Assembly (NCBI GenBank): GCA_964007475.1
Contig: OZ023274.1
Span: 79,371,303 to 79,435,302 of the forward strand
From: Hybos culiciformis
Taxonomy: Eukaryota; Arthropoda; Insecta; Diptera; Hybotidae
Length of the DNA: 64,000 bases
Direction: 5' to 3'
This document shows, piece after piece, positions 22,306 to 35,325 of this stretch. Position numbers and translations under genes: made by a program. Each line of letters starts with the position of its first letter. Position 1 is the first letter of the stretch. Under the pieces are notes generated by a model. That model was not told where the DNA came from, made no database searches, and was given only the letters and a program-made list of their open reading frames with translations.

Positions 22306-25300
22306 TTATGCTTCACTTTCATTTTTAATTGCATTATCTTCTTCTTCATTAATTGGTACAATTAAATTTTCTTTCGACATTAAATTATATTTAGTAACAA
22401 AATGGGTAAAACGATGGCATAAAAATGTTTCTGATTCAAATTCGTCAAATATTCTACGATGATGGAAATATGCATGAGAGAAAATCCTATACACACGTCG
22501 ACAAACTGACCCTAATTTAGCAACGGACGATTCTTTTATGGACACTCTAAAAACAGAAAAATAAAATAATTAAAAGTACAAAAACTTAAGCTTGAGCTAA
22601 TTAGCAGACGATTATTTATTCGAAAATTACTGGAACCTGAATTAAATGATCATTAGATTAAAAAAAAAATATAGTTGTTGATTATAAAGTGCCAAAACTT
22701 ATAAATAGATCAACTATCCGATTAAACGAAAACATAATTTTAATGTAAAGCTCAATGCATGCTTCCGTTAAAAGCTTAATCGTTTGACAGTTGATTAAAT
22801 TTTTTATTAATTAAAAAGGTTATAAGAATAAAATTAAGAAATTTTACCATAACTTATAATATTATGAATAAGAATTTTTTTACTAAATGCCTTAAATCAA
22901 ACTCTATAACACTATTATTTGTCCTAATTTAGAATATGCAACTTAAGTATGGTCACCCTTTTATCAATTTTTTGTAGACTGGACAGAGTCCATCCAGAGA
23001 AAATTTTTGAGATTTGCTCTCAGACATTAAACTTGGTCTCACTTTCTAGTCTTACCACCTTTTGAAAACAGATTAAAATTGAATAATATGGTATCGTTAA
23101 TCAAGAGAAGTAGCTGCTATTATTTTTTAAATCACAAGTTGCCAACAATAAAATTAATTCCCCTTTCATATTCCAACGACTTAACTTTCGATCAATTCCC
23201 CATCTTCATAACACAAATATCTTCACAATTACACACCACAGAACAAATTACGGACAAAACGATCAAATAATAGAATGTTAATAATATATTTAGTTATAGT
23301 AAAATTGTAATTTTTTTTTTTTAGAATTAAGTTTCTTGTAGTAGTTTGAGCTAAACGAAATAAATTGTTGAAATACAAAAAACTCAGATTAAAAAAGAAA
23401 TGATAGCAATCACAAGTAAATTTTGAATATTAAATAAAAAAGAACCAACATATTTGTTTGATTTTGATTGTACGTACCTGCTTGGAAAATATTTATTGCT
23501 ATTTAACAAACAAGCGGCACCATCAAGCGTATGCCTTGTGTAATCAATTGCTGGGCATTCTTTTGGTGTTTTATGAGCAGCACACAAAAATATCCATTGT
23601 TCTGTAGCAGTCATTTGAGTACATGTAGCTGGAAAGCATTGCGTTTGCAACCGAACAGCTAAACCGTTTAATTCCATACAAAATTGTCTAAAATAAAATA
23701 ATAATATAAAAGTATAAATATCTTTACTAATATTTATTTAATTGAGAGTTATATTCCTCTATCTATAACTATGATGACAGCCATTCCAGTGTCTAATTAA
23801 ACTTTGAGCAAAATATAAAAAATGGAGTTCTTGAAAAGTTTTTTTTTTGGTTTTTTTTTTATAATTTACGCAATATCTTTGTTGTTTTGTAACGGGAAAA
23901 TCAATTTAGATTTAATTTGGTTCGTGGGTTTCGTAGTTAGTCGAATTTTCATTGATTTCGAACTAAAAAATATTCAAATTTGTCTTATTTGGAAGAAGAT
24001 ATAAAAAAAAAATATATAGAGCATAACCCCATAAATTAAGTGCCTATGGGACCCTTTTTCAACAATTCGATTTAAAGTACTTTTTGTTAAATATAACCCC
24101 TAAACATTGGTCACAAACAGCACTAAGTTATTTTTAGATTTCTTCTATTGACATATACTCACATATCTTATTGTATGTAAATTCAATTTAAGCCCCTTTC
24201 TTTAGATTCCTCCAATCGACATCTATCGATTCACATACTTATTTTCATCAGAATATATTAAAAACTTAAAAAAAAAAAAAATTAAAATTGGCTGTTCAGA
24301 GCTTCTTACTGTGAAGACCATCTCAAAGAATCTCATCCTTCAACAACTTGAATCAAAGTATATATAATGTCTGTATGATGGAGTTAATTTAAAGAGAACG
24401 TATTACAATTGCGAGTGTGATTATCACCGCGGCCCAAATTAATAAATCTGACGATAAATTTACTAGCGACAAACTATTCATATGATATTTTGTTACAAAA
24501 ATCGTTGGTTAAGCATACAATAAAATTGATTATGGTTGCCATAATTTTAAAATATTGGTTACCAAATTAATTAAAAAAAAAAAAAAAAATCGGGATACCT
24601 ACCTTACCTATTTTAAGCTTTTTTATAAATAAAACTTTTTTTTTATTTGTAAATAAAATAAAATAAAAAATCCATAACAAAAAAAATTAAAAAAAAAACA
24701 CGAAAAATAGAATTGGTTGTTCACCACGTCCTCGTCGTTAATCCTAGGTTCAAAGCAGAGAGTCGACCAGATTTTACAAGCTTTAATATATACATACGAT
24801 AAAATGTCCGTACGATAAAGAGTCCGTACGATAAAGAGTTCATACGAGAAAGTGTCAATGCGATGAAGTAATCGTACGATAAACTGCAATTACGATAAAA
24901 TGCACACGATAAAAATAAAGAAATCTGTCACATTTCATTGATATTCTAGAGAAAACATTTATTAGGTATGTACAAAAAATAACTAAAGAAATAAAGCTTC
25001 TCCCGTGACCTTATGAGGATAAGGCTCACACATTTTTTTAAATTCTTGTTTTTTATTAGTTTTATTGAGTAAACATAGCTTTAGTCTTCGAATTAAAGAT
25101 TTTGTTTCTGAAAGTAGTTATTTTTAACATTTCTTATTTTGTTATAATTGCACAGATACATTTTTGAGTTATCGGAATTATTTGTTAATAATTCTTAAGC
25201 AATTTAGTTAAGAATACAAAAATTACCAAAATATTAGTAACATTTAATTCAAACAACAAAATTACAGTACATACGTTATTAGTAACGTACATACGTTATT

Positions 25301-27119
25301 AGTAACATTTAATTCAAACAACAAAATTACAGTACATACGTAAGTACTTACAAAAAAAAAAAAAAAATTGTATAAAAATAATTACCTAACCTTTTAGCAT
25401 AACACTATTCTTAATCGGTAACAACGTACCTACGTTATACGAGGTAAGGGTCTTCTTAATGAGATAAAATTATTAAATTATTCTATATTAAACGAATTCG
25501 ATTGAAGAACAAAAGCATCAATTTTAGGAAAAGCTTTTATCAATGTATTACCTACCTAGATACCTAGTCAGTCCAAAAGTTAAAAAAAAATAATTTTATA
25601 TGAAATAGTGGACAAACACTTTTTTAATTAAACAAAAATTAATAAGCCAAATAGTTTTTTTTTTTGCTCTCCCGAATAAATAACTTTTCACCTATTTCGT
25701 AGGTAGGTAATACAATTTATCATTTTATTTTGGAATTTTTGCGTAATAGGTATGTATAGAGCAGAGACTGAAACCCTGAAAAAGTTGGTTTCGAGTTCGG
25801 GTTAATTAAAATAAAAATTTCAGGTTCGGGTTCGGTTCGCAGTTCGGGTTCAAAATTTAAAAAAAAGTACAAGTTCGTAAAAAATTATTTTATTTATTTT
25901 CCAATAAAATTTTCATTCAATTTAAGAACAAATCAAAATTTGAAAATAATAATATTTGTAACTCACAAATTTGGAATAACAATAAAAGTGACGAATTTTT
26001 TTAAGGATAATTTTGAACCAAACCTTATTGAGTTTTCTGTTCGGTTGGGATTCACGGTTAATAAAAACAGTCAACCTGAACCCATTTGGGTTCTATTTCA
26101 GTCTCTGGTATAGAGTATGTCGCTGCAATTCTGAATTAAAAATTTTATTAAATATCTAGGTAGGTAACCAACGAACCTGTACTAGAAAGGTAGATAGGCA
26201 GGTACATAGGTATCTAGCTACAATACCTACTTCTTTTGCCCTTATACATTATCTAGAATTTTTTTTTTTGTTAAATAAAAGTGATTATTTGTACAAGTTA
26301 TAATTTAATAGGTATAATATAAAAAATAATTTAGTATAATTTTTCGATTTTTTGTCCTTTTCCAAAAATTTTCATTGTGTTCCGTACCATGTGCAAATGC
26401 CAACATTCTTATCGTAAATAAAAATATTTTATTTTAAACTAAACAAAATGATAAACGGGGCTCAACAAAATCTTTTTTATTTTCATTTTATTTACATACC
26501 TGTACCTAGGTTAGGTAAGGTATAATCAAAAATTTATAAATCGATATTTTTTTGAATAAAATGGAAAATGTAATTTCCAATGGGTAGGTATATTTAGTTC
26601 ATTAATTCCAACCCAATTTTTGTTCTCAATAGAAAATTAGATTTAATTTTTTTTTCAAATATTACCTAAGGTGTTCATATTTCCAAACACCTTCATCTTG
26701 CGCGTCTGGCATTGTCAGTATCAGTTCAACATTTGATGGCCCTCTTCTAATTAATTGTTGAATATATTGTTGTACAGCCAAAGTGCTGTCCATTTCTTCA
26801 AGCGGTTCATCTGGCCAACGGCAGAAATCCTAAAATTAAAAATAGGCGAAATAAAAATTTAAAAAAAAATGCATTTAACAATAAGATGAAAAAAAAATGA
26901 TTTTGTGTAGTGACAGAAATTCAACAATTTATGGTTATACTTATAAATGGTTGACTGACTGCTTTTATTTTTTCTTAAGCAAAATCGTTAATTAAAATTA
27001 AAATAATTATTGAAATTATAATTGAAATTATTTTTAATTATTTTATTAAAATTTACTTTAGCTTTAGTTCCAGGTCTATTTCTTCTTAAAATTTGCATCG
27101 TTTGGTTTTCCATCTTCAT
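22306..27119 (-). CDS. Mob4: MOB kinase activator-like 4 (phocein)
   Basis: Four exons, 27119-27057, 26829-26666, 23687-23478 and 22546-22306, join in frame with GT-AG introns to give 225 residues, the usual Mob4 length. The sequence is near-canonical throughout. [11 protein letters not shown] is in exon 1, [20 protein letters not shown] in exon 2, [20 protein letters not shown] in exon 3 and [20 protein letters not shown] in exon 4. Both zinc-binding pairs of the Mob fold are kept: Cys93-x4-Cys98 and His170-x4-His175. Mob4 is a STRIPAK-complex scaffold that works with striatins and GCK kinases in Hippo regulation, vesicle traffic and synapse development. Exon 1 has only 21 codons. Intron 2 (about 3 kb) carries a hAT MITE, and intron 3 a LINE relic in antisense. 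Identification is firm. Confidence 0.97.
22915..23270 (+). pseudogene. LINE reverse transcriptase C-terminal relic in Mob4 intron 3
   Basis: The frame reads PNLEYAT-VWSPFYQ, then [11 protein letters not shown] and [16 protein letters not shown], with stops between. The same order occurs in the LINE at 31703-36002 (HLEYAVVVWMPFY, LESVQKNFVRFA). It is a 5'-truncated, decayed LINE copy, antisense to Mob4. Confidence 0.6.
24780..24915. repeat. degenerate tandem repeat in Mob4 intron 2
   Basis: A unit of about 16 bp close to GTCCGTACGATAAAGA repeats about eight times with many changes. Confidence 0.6.
25262..25340. repeat. short direct duplication in Mob4 intron 2
   Basis: GTACATACGTTATTAGTAAC occurs twice back to back. 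AACAACAAAATTACAGTACA flanks the block on both sides. Confidence 0.6.
25762..26107. mobile_element. hAT-type MITE in Mob4 intron 2
   Basis: GTATAGAG flanks both sides (25754-25761 and 26108-26115), a perfect 8-bp duplication. The ends CAGAGACTGAAA and TTTCAGTCTCTG are perfect inverted repeats. The interior carries GGTTCGGGTTCGG-type repeats. Non-coding. Confidence 0.9.
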
Positions 27120-27637
27120 TTTAGCAAAAAAAAATTTAATTTATTTGAAAATAGTTGAATTACACTTTTTATATTTTTTTCTTCTCAGAACTGAGAATAG
27201 TTCTGCTACTGCAGCTCAGCTGTTAAATGCAGCTTTCATTATATGGCCCGGCGGTCGGCAGAAATTTCACAGAATCCAATCAAAAGATGCCTTTTTTTTT
27301 TAAATTAGTGCTTCCAAAAAAACTAGGAATTTTATTCATAAATTAAATCAGGTTTCAATTGAAAATTTCTGTTCACACCACTAGCGGATCTAGACTAGGA
27401 GTACGGGGGGGGGTTATTTTTTATACTGTTTTAAAGAATTCTATAAATAATTTATTTTCAATCTCAGCTGTAATCCAGGATCCACGACAAGGACGTGGTG
27501 AAAATTATGATACAATTTTTCTTTAATTTTTCACTAAAGAAATTTGTTATAGAACTTCGTTTCATTTTTAATTTGATTATTTAAGAATAGAAGAACAATC
27601 ATCGACGAAAATCGTCATAAAAATGAAATTTTACTAA
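27120..27637. other. region upstream of Mob4
   Basis: Expected to contain the Mob4 promoter, though no distinct core motif is visible. About 27305-27385 resembles, inverted, the right part of the foldback at 28931-29434 (shared TTTTATTCATAAATTAAATC-like sequence). An AGGTACGGGGGGGGG-like tract occurs at about 27400. Confidence 0.4.
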
Positions 27638-28117
27638 TAGCTTGTTTACACTTAGCTAATTTAACATATTCGGACAACGAACATGTTCCGTTGGTGTTTT
27701 TGATGTTGTTTTTTCATAGTAAAAAAATTAAAACAGAAACACGTTCTTCAACATGTTTCTACAAAAACATGTTAATTTTTAGGGATGAATGAGTAATTTT
27801 TGAATAATATTTTGTTAGGCAATATTCAGTATGCATTAATTTTTTCTTGGTATGTAATTTTTGACTTTGAAATTTTATAAAGGTGGAGATACACTCATGA
27901 TAAATGACGCGCGAGTTCTTAACCTTGACACAACTTCATATATTTTAACTTTATTGGGCGCGTCAGTTGCTTTGAGCTTATCTCCGGTATTATTGAAATT
28001 TTTTATCCGACAGAGCTAAACATGTTAACATACGAAAAACATCGTCTGAACGGTCGATTTTCCTAAGATGTTTAACTCCTTTCGAACATGTTAAATTATC
28101 GAAGTGTGAACAAGGCA
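27638..28117. mobile_element. family D foldback, copy D4
   Basis: Starts TAGCTTGTTTACAC and ends GTGTGAACAAGGCA. It is highly similar along its length to the 481-bp copies D2 and D3 (39793-40757). Flanks TAA and TTA are consistent with a TWA target. Non-coding; the frames in it are shared by all copies because the sequence is shared. Confidence 0.75.
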
Positions 28118-28747
28118 TTAGACAGATGATTAACTATCATCAGTCTAAAAAGGCATTCAAATCACATATTTGATATAACATGATATATCAGTATCACTGA
28201 CAAAATAAAAGAAACTCGAATTCTTGAAATGTGTAAAAAAGGTGCTATTTAAGAGAAAAGTGCTAAATTAGCACCTAGCACTTTTTTGAAAAAAAGAAAG
28301 TGCTAGGGCGAAAAAAAAGTGGCAAATCCAGCACTAAAAGTGCTAAAATGGCAACTATGTCGAAAACAAAAAAAGTAAACAACATGAAAGCAAACAAAAT
28401 AAAAACATAAATATTATTTGCTACTCAACTTTTTTTTTGTTTTGTAAGAAAATATGTCAAAAATAAAAGTCAAAAATAACTAGGAATGAGTGGAAATGGG
28501 TAACATGGATGGTAAAAAACTATAAACTCATCCCTGAAATTTTTCATGATTTTCGATAATCATGATTTCCGATGACACTTTTTTTGTATGAGCAAATCAT
28601 GGAAAAAAGAATGATAATCACAAAAAGTAAGATTATCATGATCAGAGTTCATTGTCTGAACAAGGCATAATAGGCCTATTTTGGTTTCCGACGTCATACT
28701 AAGTGAAGTGAAACAAAGTTCCGATCGGAAAAAAAAATCAATTATGC
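28118..28747. other. spacer with AGTGCTA repeats
   Basis: About 28235-28350 repeats AGTGCTA / TAGCACT in both orientations, like the arms of a decayed foldback. No gene is seen in the rest. Confidence 0.4.
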
Positions 28748-28930
28748 CCCTACTAGCCTGAAAGCACTGAATCATCACTGTTCCATCACTGAGATTTGTT
28801 GTTGTTTTCTAATGATTCATCACTGAGTTATGAATGGAGCTCGGGAAAAAACTCAGCGTTAGAAAATACAATTTACTGCCACATACAAACAACTATCTCT
28901 CTCACATATGAAACAAAATATACTTGCTTT

Positions 28931-29434
28931 AATAGCCTTTCCAAACTTCGGGATTAAATAAGGATTCGCAAATGTTTATAAATAGTTGTTGAATTAATGA
29001 TTTAAATTTGAGTTAAATGTGAGTTAAATCAGATTCACCTGATAAATTAAATGAATAAGTCCTGATATGTTATGATTACGTCAAAAAATTATCGGTTGGG
29101 CATGTACGTTTGAATAATTAAAAAAAGAAAAAACAAAATGGCTAAAAAAAAACTTAAAAATAAAATAATTTTTTTTTTTTTGTAATTTTTATTTTTCGAA
29201 TTTTAATTTTAAATTAATTAATTCACTTATAGAATTTTTTTATAGAATTTTTTAATTATTTTTGATTAAATTTTATTCACTAATTTTTATTTAGAAAATT
29301 AAGAAAAAAAATAAAAATAAAAAAACAACAAAATTAACCCGGGTTAAAAAAAATCATGGTGTGAACACCAATTTTCAATTGAGGGATATCCTGATTTAAT
29401 TCATGAATAAAATTCTTAGTTTGGAAAGCCTATT
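28931..29434. mobile_element. foldback nested in G1
   Basis: AATAGCCTTTCCAAAC on the left and GTTTGGAAAGCCTATT on the right are inverted ends. The corresponding place in G2 (about 37510) lacks this segment, so it is an insertion in G1. Confidence 0.55.
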
Positions 29435-29635
29435 ATACAAAACTCATCACTGTTTAACTACCCAGTACTCATCACTCATTCATCACCCATTATTCATCAC
29501 TTATTCACTACCTAGTACTCCTTACTGCCTTTCCTTTCTAAAAAATAAATAAAACATTTGTTTTATCTGGATAAATTTATTTTTAACTTTAAAGATGAAT
29601 GAATTAACTTTAAAATGAATTGAATTTTAAATTAA

Positions 29636-29778
29636 TTAAGTATCCACAGGCATTGTGACAGCAGCAGTCAAATCGATAGTTTTTCTTTTTTTTGAAGCTA
29701 TACTATTGTGTGATTTAACCACACTCTTCTTCACTTCTTTTTCGGGTAATAATACTCCCATTCCTGATCCACAGGCAT
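29636..29778 (-). CDS. putative 3' exon carried by G1
   Basis: A splice acceptor (TTTCTCGTTTAG) precedes an open frame of 46 codons. It begins, after two bases completing a split codon, ACGSGMGVLLPEKEVKKS, contains a basic SKKRKTIDL stretch and ends VTMPVDT. The G2 unit has an acceptor and an exon at the same place starting ACGSSTDN. The intron before it (about 29779-29838) also has a GTAAG donor after TATATG, as in G2. In G1 the upstream exon is no longer readable because stops follow quickly. No known family recognised. It may be a pseudogene. Confidence 0.3.
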
Positions 29779-30329
29779 CTAAACGAGAAACTATGTGTAA
29801 ACTATATAATTCATTATTAATTTAAATATAAAATATATTTCTTACCATATAATTATATTAATTATTATATTAAAAATTTAATTTCTGATTTTTTCATCTT
29901 TTTAATTAATAATATTTAATATTATTTTTAATTTTTAAAATTAATTTTGCTTTGATTCTCCGATAAATAGAAAAAAATGTCTTAAATTTTTTTTTCGTTT
30001 AACTTTCAAATTTTTTTGTGTTATTGAAATATAAAACATCTGCCTCTCTTTTTTTCAACCTAATCTCAGTGATGATTTATCAATGATTCAGTGCTGATCA
30101 CTGAGTTATAGTAAATAGTAAATACATGCAAAAAAATTTATTTAAAATATGTTAAAAATCCAAACATTCACATGAAAATCCGCTCCCATGTATTTGTGAC
30201 CACTGAGATCACTGACAAAAAGCTAGTAGGGATGGTTTCAGAGTGAACAAAATATAAATCAGCTAGAAATATACGATGTATAATAAACTTAACAAAAATA
30301 ACAACAAATTTAAACAAAATAAATGCCAG

Positions 30330-30667
30330 GGAGGTTATTATGTATTTTTCCTCCATGCGATTTTGTTCTTTAAATGTATTCGTGTATCTTTATACAAAAT
30401 CCAAAATCGCAGCAAAATACGCATGCTGATTTTGAATAATTTTTCAGCATGCGTATTTTTTGACATTTCTCACAAATTTTTTTTTTTTTTATTAATTTGA
30501 CATTTAAGTCAAGTAAAATGGTACAATTTGGAAAAATTTATAAAAATCGCATGCTGTAAATCTAACCCAGTGGCATATTGAGCAAACACAAATACTAATA
30601 AATGAAACAGAAAAAATACAATACATTCATAAATACGCGCGATTCTAAATCGCTAATGTAGACAGCC
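30330..30667. mobile_element. family C foldback, copy C1
   Basis: It is an inverted, diverged copy of C2 (38930-39275). They share GCGATTTAGAATCGCGCG-type ends, CACTGGGTTAGATTTACAGC and the internal CAGCATGCGTATTTT palindrome. The outer right end reads CTAATGTAGACAGCC. Confidence 0.7.
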
Positions 30668-31178
30668 AGTCGAATATGAAATAATCGAAAACAAATAAAT
30701 TCAGCTAACTTCATATCAAATTTTATTCGAATAGAAAACTGTCAAAAACAAATGTTATTTATTGTTTATTTTCAAATAAATAAAATTTTCTTTTAACTTA
30801 AAATTTTTCAATTTATTTCAAATATTATTTGAAATATTTTATAAGTAAATTTAAAATAGTAGCCCAATATACCATCGCGCCAGTTCGTAAAGAAATGTCA
30901 AGTATTTGTACTGGCATGGGCGTCGATTACTGAACCGGCCTACAAGTTCACTCATAGTTAACATATTTTTGGCACACCGGCTTAAGATATGCCTCCGACT
31001 TGTTTGTTAGTTTTGAAACTAACTTGAACACCAATAAACAGGAGTTTGTTCCGGCCGCCAGTTTTAAGGTCAGCTTAAAAGACCAATTTAAATTACCGGC
31101 TTCTGTGTCGGATATTGAACTATGTTCTAAGTCGAAACAAATATTTGACCTTGCAGCCTGTCCAATTCTAGAATGTAA
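30668..31178. other. spacer with an unassigned GC-richer segment
   Basis: About 30940-31178 is richer in GC than its surroundings and is open in one frame on each strand. The + frame contains FKVSLKDQFKLPASVSDIEL and the - frame LNWSFKLTLKLAAGTNS. I recognise no family and cannot tell which frame, if either, was coding. F2 begins at its right edge. Confidence 0.3.
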
Positions 31179-31283
31179 AGGCCGGTATTCAACTGGAGAT
31201 AAAATCAACCTTTTCATATAAAATTTTATCTGAGATAAATTTTAGTTGAGTGAATTTAATTTATCGGTACCCAACTGAAGATA

Positions 31284-31610
31284 AGTACTAAACACAATTG
31301 GGGCGACAGCGACAACGACAGCGATAGCGACTATCAAAAAAAAATAGAAACCATGAGAATGAACACAATTGAGACGACTGGCGACAAACGACATTGTCGC
31401 CTGGCGACAAATTAGAAATTTTTCTATTTTGTCGCCAGGCGACAACGACAACCATATATTTTTTTATTTATTTTTCTATTTGTTTACTTTTTTCCTGTAT
31501 ATTTATTTCGTCGCCGTCGCCGTAATTGTGTTCACTCGAGTGATATCGCTGTCGTTGTCGTTGTAGTCGTCGTTGTCGCCGTCGTTGTCGCCCCAATTGT
31601 GTTTACTCCT
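31284..31610. mobile_element. family E foldback, copy E1 (in F2)
   Basis: The ends AGTACTAAACACAATTGGGG and, reversed, AGGAGTAAACACAATTGGGG are inverted repeats. ATA flanks both sides. The arms are made of GTCGCC/GGCGAC and GTCGTTGTCG repeats. F1 shows the empty site. Non-coding. Confidence 0.8.
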
Positions 31611-31948
31611 ATAAATGGAAATTTATCTGAGTAAAAATTGTATGAAAATTTTTTCACTCAAATAAATTTTATTTCAAAAATTTATCTTGCAAAGAATGTT
31701 TTATTTATTTATTTATTTATTTATTTCAATCTATCAGTCTTATACTTTACAGATTTTCCTTAAAACTAATGTAAAAAATTCATTTTATAAAAATAAAATA
31801 ACAATATAAATAAGTTCAATTCAAATATCAAAAAATATAATCAAATTTCATAACTAAAAATAATCAATACATACTTAAAAATTAAAAGTTAGAAGTGTAA
31901 TTCAAAAAAACTTAACTACATAAAATCGCAATTACCAATGTTTGAACA

Positions 31949-34900
31949 TTAATTATTAGATCTTAAAAAACTTTTCAATTTTAACTTAAACGTTAACCTG
32001 GAATAATTAAAATCCAAAACGGCATAACTTAAATTTAAATTTCTAAAGCAATTCGATACTGGTTCATAAAATCCATAGTTAGATCTATGAAATGGTATAA
32101 AAAAATACGGATCACCTCTTAAACCCATTCTAGGAATTACAAAAGCACATAAATCTAATAAAAAAGAGCAATTTATATTACTCATCACAATGTCATATGC
32201 AAACATTGAGCTTATGAACATTCTTCTGAATTTCAAAGTTTTCAGATTAATAAGCTTACACTTATCATCATAACAAGAAATATGAGGAGCAAAATTCAAC
32301 TTACGCAAAGCAAATCTCACAAAGTTCTTTTGAACACTTTCAAGTCTTCTTATATGAACACTGTAAAACGGCATCCATACAACTACTGCATATTCTAAAT
32401 GTACCCTCACTAGTGACGTATATAATGATTTCAATGTATAGGGATCGGAAAATTCTCTAGAATTTCGCTTGACAAAACCAAGCATTGAATATGCCTTATT
32501 AACAACTAATTCTAAGTGGTTAACAAAAGTCAAATCAAAGTTGAATAAAATTCCCAGATCTTTAACTTGAGCAACTCTATTAATAAATTCACCACTCAAT
32601 GAGTAGGGAAATATAAAAGGATTCTTTATTTTGTAATAAGATACTGCATTACACTTATTTATGTTAATAAAAATTTTATTTACATCACACCAACAAGCTA
32701 AATTATTTAAATCATTTTGCAACATCATACAATCAGAAATATTTGTAACCCTCAAATAAATTTTTAAATCGTCAACAAATAGAAGAGCTTTGCAATATTG
32801 AAAGATCTTACAAACATCATTAACGAAAATAATAAAAAATAATGGTCCTAAGTGCGTACCCTGACCAACTCCAGATTTAACATCAATTACCACACGGGAA
32901 GTATAATTTTCAATTTTCACCACATGTTTCCTATCCTTAAGGTAAGCTCCAACCCAGGCCAAAAATGTTGAGTGAAAACCAAGAACCTCAAATTTTTTCA
33001 ACAATAAAGTATGATTTATTCGATTAAAAGCCTTGGCAAAGTCTGTATAAATACAATCAACCTGTTTTCGGCTTTCAATTTCATTGATAGCATAATTCAA
33101 GAAGGAAACCAGGTTGGTCACACAAGACCTGCCTTTTATAAAACCATGTTGTTCATCACAAATATAGTTTTTAGTTAAAAAATATAATCTATCTTTAACA
33201 GCTGATTCAAAAATTTTAATAATTACAGGAACCTTAACAATACTTCTATAATTACTAACTTGAAGCTTCGAGCCAGATTTAAATATCGGTGTTATTGTCG
33301 ATATTTTCCATAAGGCTATAAAACATCCTTCCGCTAGTGATTTATTAAAAATATAAGTTAAAGGTTCACTAAAAATATAGCCAAATCTTTTTAGAATAAC
33401 GGACGGTATACCATCAATACCAGCAGTAAAATTTTCATCTAATAAATTTATTTTAGATTCAATCTCTTCTACATTTAAAATCATAGAACCAATATCAAAA
33501 ACAGAGGACAACTCAGAGAAATCAACACTTCCCAATTCATCATCAATAAAAATTCTTTCAAAATATCTTGCAAAGAGGTCACATGTAGACTGCAAATCTG
33601 ACGCAGTAATTTCATCCTCAGTCATACCAATAGGATAATTAGTTGAGCTTCTAAGATTTTTTATATGAATCCAAAATGCACGAGAATTATTTTTAATACT
33701 AGACTCAGTATTCCATAAATATTGTTCAAATTCGACAATTTCCACTTTTTATGCGCTTTGTTTCGGGCATTTTTCAGAGCAGAGAGACGTTTATTTTTCC
33801 AGGGCACAGAAAAAGAAAATGAATTCTTTTTAATAGGGACAAATAATTCAAAACTAGCAAAAACTTTAGAAATAAAATATTCGTAACAATTCACTAAGGA
33901 TAATCCATCAAAACAATTATAAGAAAAGGAACCAGACAAATAATTATGCATACCTTGGAAATCGTTTAAACTCAAATATTGGTAATTGCGAATCAATACT
34001 GGTAATAAAATCAATATAATTTAACTTAAGTAAAACTGGAGGATGATAATAATCAGAATCAACCAATGAATAGTCACTCAAATTAATATCATAGTTTAAG
34101 TTTTCAGATATATAAACTAAATCTAAAACTTTACCAGCTACATAACCGAAAGTGTTAATTTGAGTCAACCCGAATGACGAGAATGAATCAATAACTAATG
34201 ATTCATAATCTTTAACAACATTAAATGGTACCTGAAGATTATCATCCTCATCAAATTTCCAACATAAGTTGCTTAAATTAAAATCACCTATAACACAAAT
34301 GTAAGCATTCCTCACATTCAAACTATCAAAAATACAATTAATATTTAATACATGATTAAGTACTAAACACAATTGGGGCGACAGCGACAACGACAGCGAT
34401 AGCGACTATCAAAAAAAAATAGAAACCATATATTTGTATGAGAATGAACACAATTGAGACGACTGGCGACAAACGACATTGTCGCCTGGCGACAAATTAG
34501 AAATTTTTCTATTTTGTCGCCAGGCGACAACGCAACCATATATTTTTTTATTTATTTTTCTATTTGTTTACTTTTTTCCTGTATATTTATTTCGTCGCCG
34601 TCGCCGTAATTGTGTTCACTCGAGTGATATCGCTGTCGTTGTCGTTGTAGTCGTCGTTGTCGCCGTCGTTGTCGCCCCAATTGTGTTTACTCCTTTAGCA
34701 TAAGAATTATTTTTTTCAACTAACGATAATGAAGGGGAAACATAGCTAGCAAAAAGAATTAGCGACGAGTTATTATTTTCATTAATTTTCAAGCCATCAA
34801 TTTTAACACAAAGTTGCTCGACATTACTATCACGGCAACTAAGCTCAATTTCTTTATTCAAAAGAGACGATTTAATTCCAATTAAAACTCCACCACCATA

Positions 34901-35269
34901 ACGTTTACCTAAATCATCATATTTCCTGTCACACCTAAAGACAGTAAATTGAGATTCATTAAAATATTCTGAGGAGTTTATATTTGTGTGTAACCATGTC
35001 TCAGTTAATATTATGATATCAGTACGAAAAAGATTTAATGAAGAAACAAAGCGATCTTTTTTTGTTCTCAACCCTCTCACATTCTGATAATAAATTGTTA
35101 TGCTACCACTATCAAAATTATTTAAATGCGACAAGTGAGAAGTACCTACATCAGTATTAATACATGACGGCGACAATAAAGAAAAAAAATCATTATTTTC
35201 AACTGAACAGTAAAAAGAAGAATTAATAGAAAAACAATCAGGTACAGAATTATTCAAATTATTATACAA
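31949..35269 (-). pseudogene. LINE ORF2: endonuclease and reverse transcriptase, broken
   Basis: Order from the N-terminus: AP-endonuclease domain with YYQNVRGLRTKK, ILTETWL, then (after the E2 insertion) VIGDFNLSNLCW and SDYYHPPVLLKL. This is followed by a reverse transcriptase with GIDGIPSVILKRFG, DCIYTDFAKAFNRINH, GVGQGTHLGPLFFIIFVNDV and the catalytic LFVDDLKIY. The C-terminal part has HLEYAVVVWMPFY and FVRFALRKLN. The reading is cut by E2 at 34359-34694 and by frame changes near 33950 and 33740. The RT half (31949-33745) is a clean 598-codon frame, so decay is modest. It falls in the broad APE-type LINE group related to Jockey and CR1; the exact clade is uncertain. Confidence 0.85.
34359..34694. 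mobile_element. family E foldback, copy E2 (in LINE ORF2)
   Basis: Same ends and GTCG/CGAC-rich arms as E1, with about 20 bp more in one arm (TATATTTGTATGAG region). TTA flanks both sides (34356-34358 and 34695-34697). It disrupts the endonuclease domain and is therefore younger than the LINE insertion. Confidence 0.85.
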
Positions 35270-35325
35270 AAAATTAGAATTGTTATTTTGATTAATTGTA
35301 TTACCTAACGAACTAAATTCGCCAT

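Larger units (their letters stand above)
28748..30231. mobile_element. G1, TIR-bounded unit with exon-like sequence
   Basis: Bounded by CCCTACTAGC and GCTAGTAGGG. G2 (37313-38620) has the same ends (CCCTGCTAGC/GCTAGCAGGG). The two share ATGAATGG-GCTCGGGAAAAA, CCACATACAAACAACTATCT, an internal short-repeat array, an intron-exon segment and the AGTTATAGTAAATAGTAAA stretch. G1 also holds a nested foldback (28931-29434). No target duplication was established, so these may be mobile elements or duplicated gene blocks. Confidence 0.5.

Noticed and set aside
30948..31217. Possible host exon in the GC-richer segment left of F2
   Set aside because: Open on both strands, no recognisable domain and no convincing splice sites; kept only as an unassigned segment.
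31242..31566. Short frames in E1
   Set aside because: Mirror-image arms of a foldback element; identical frames recur in E2.
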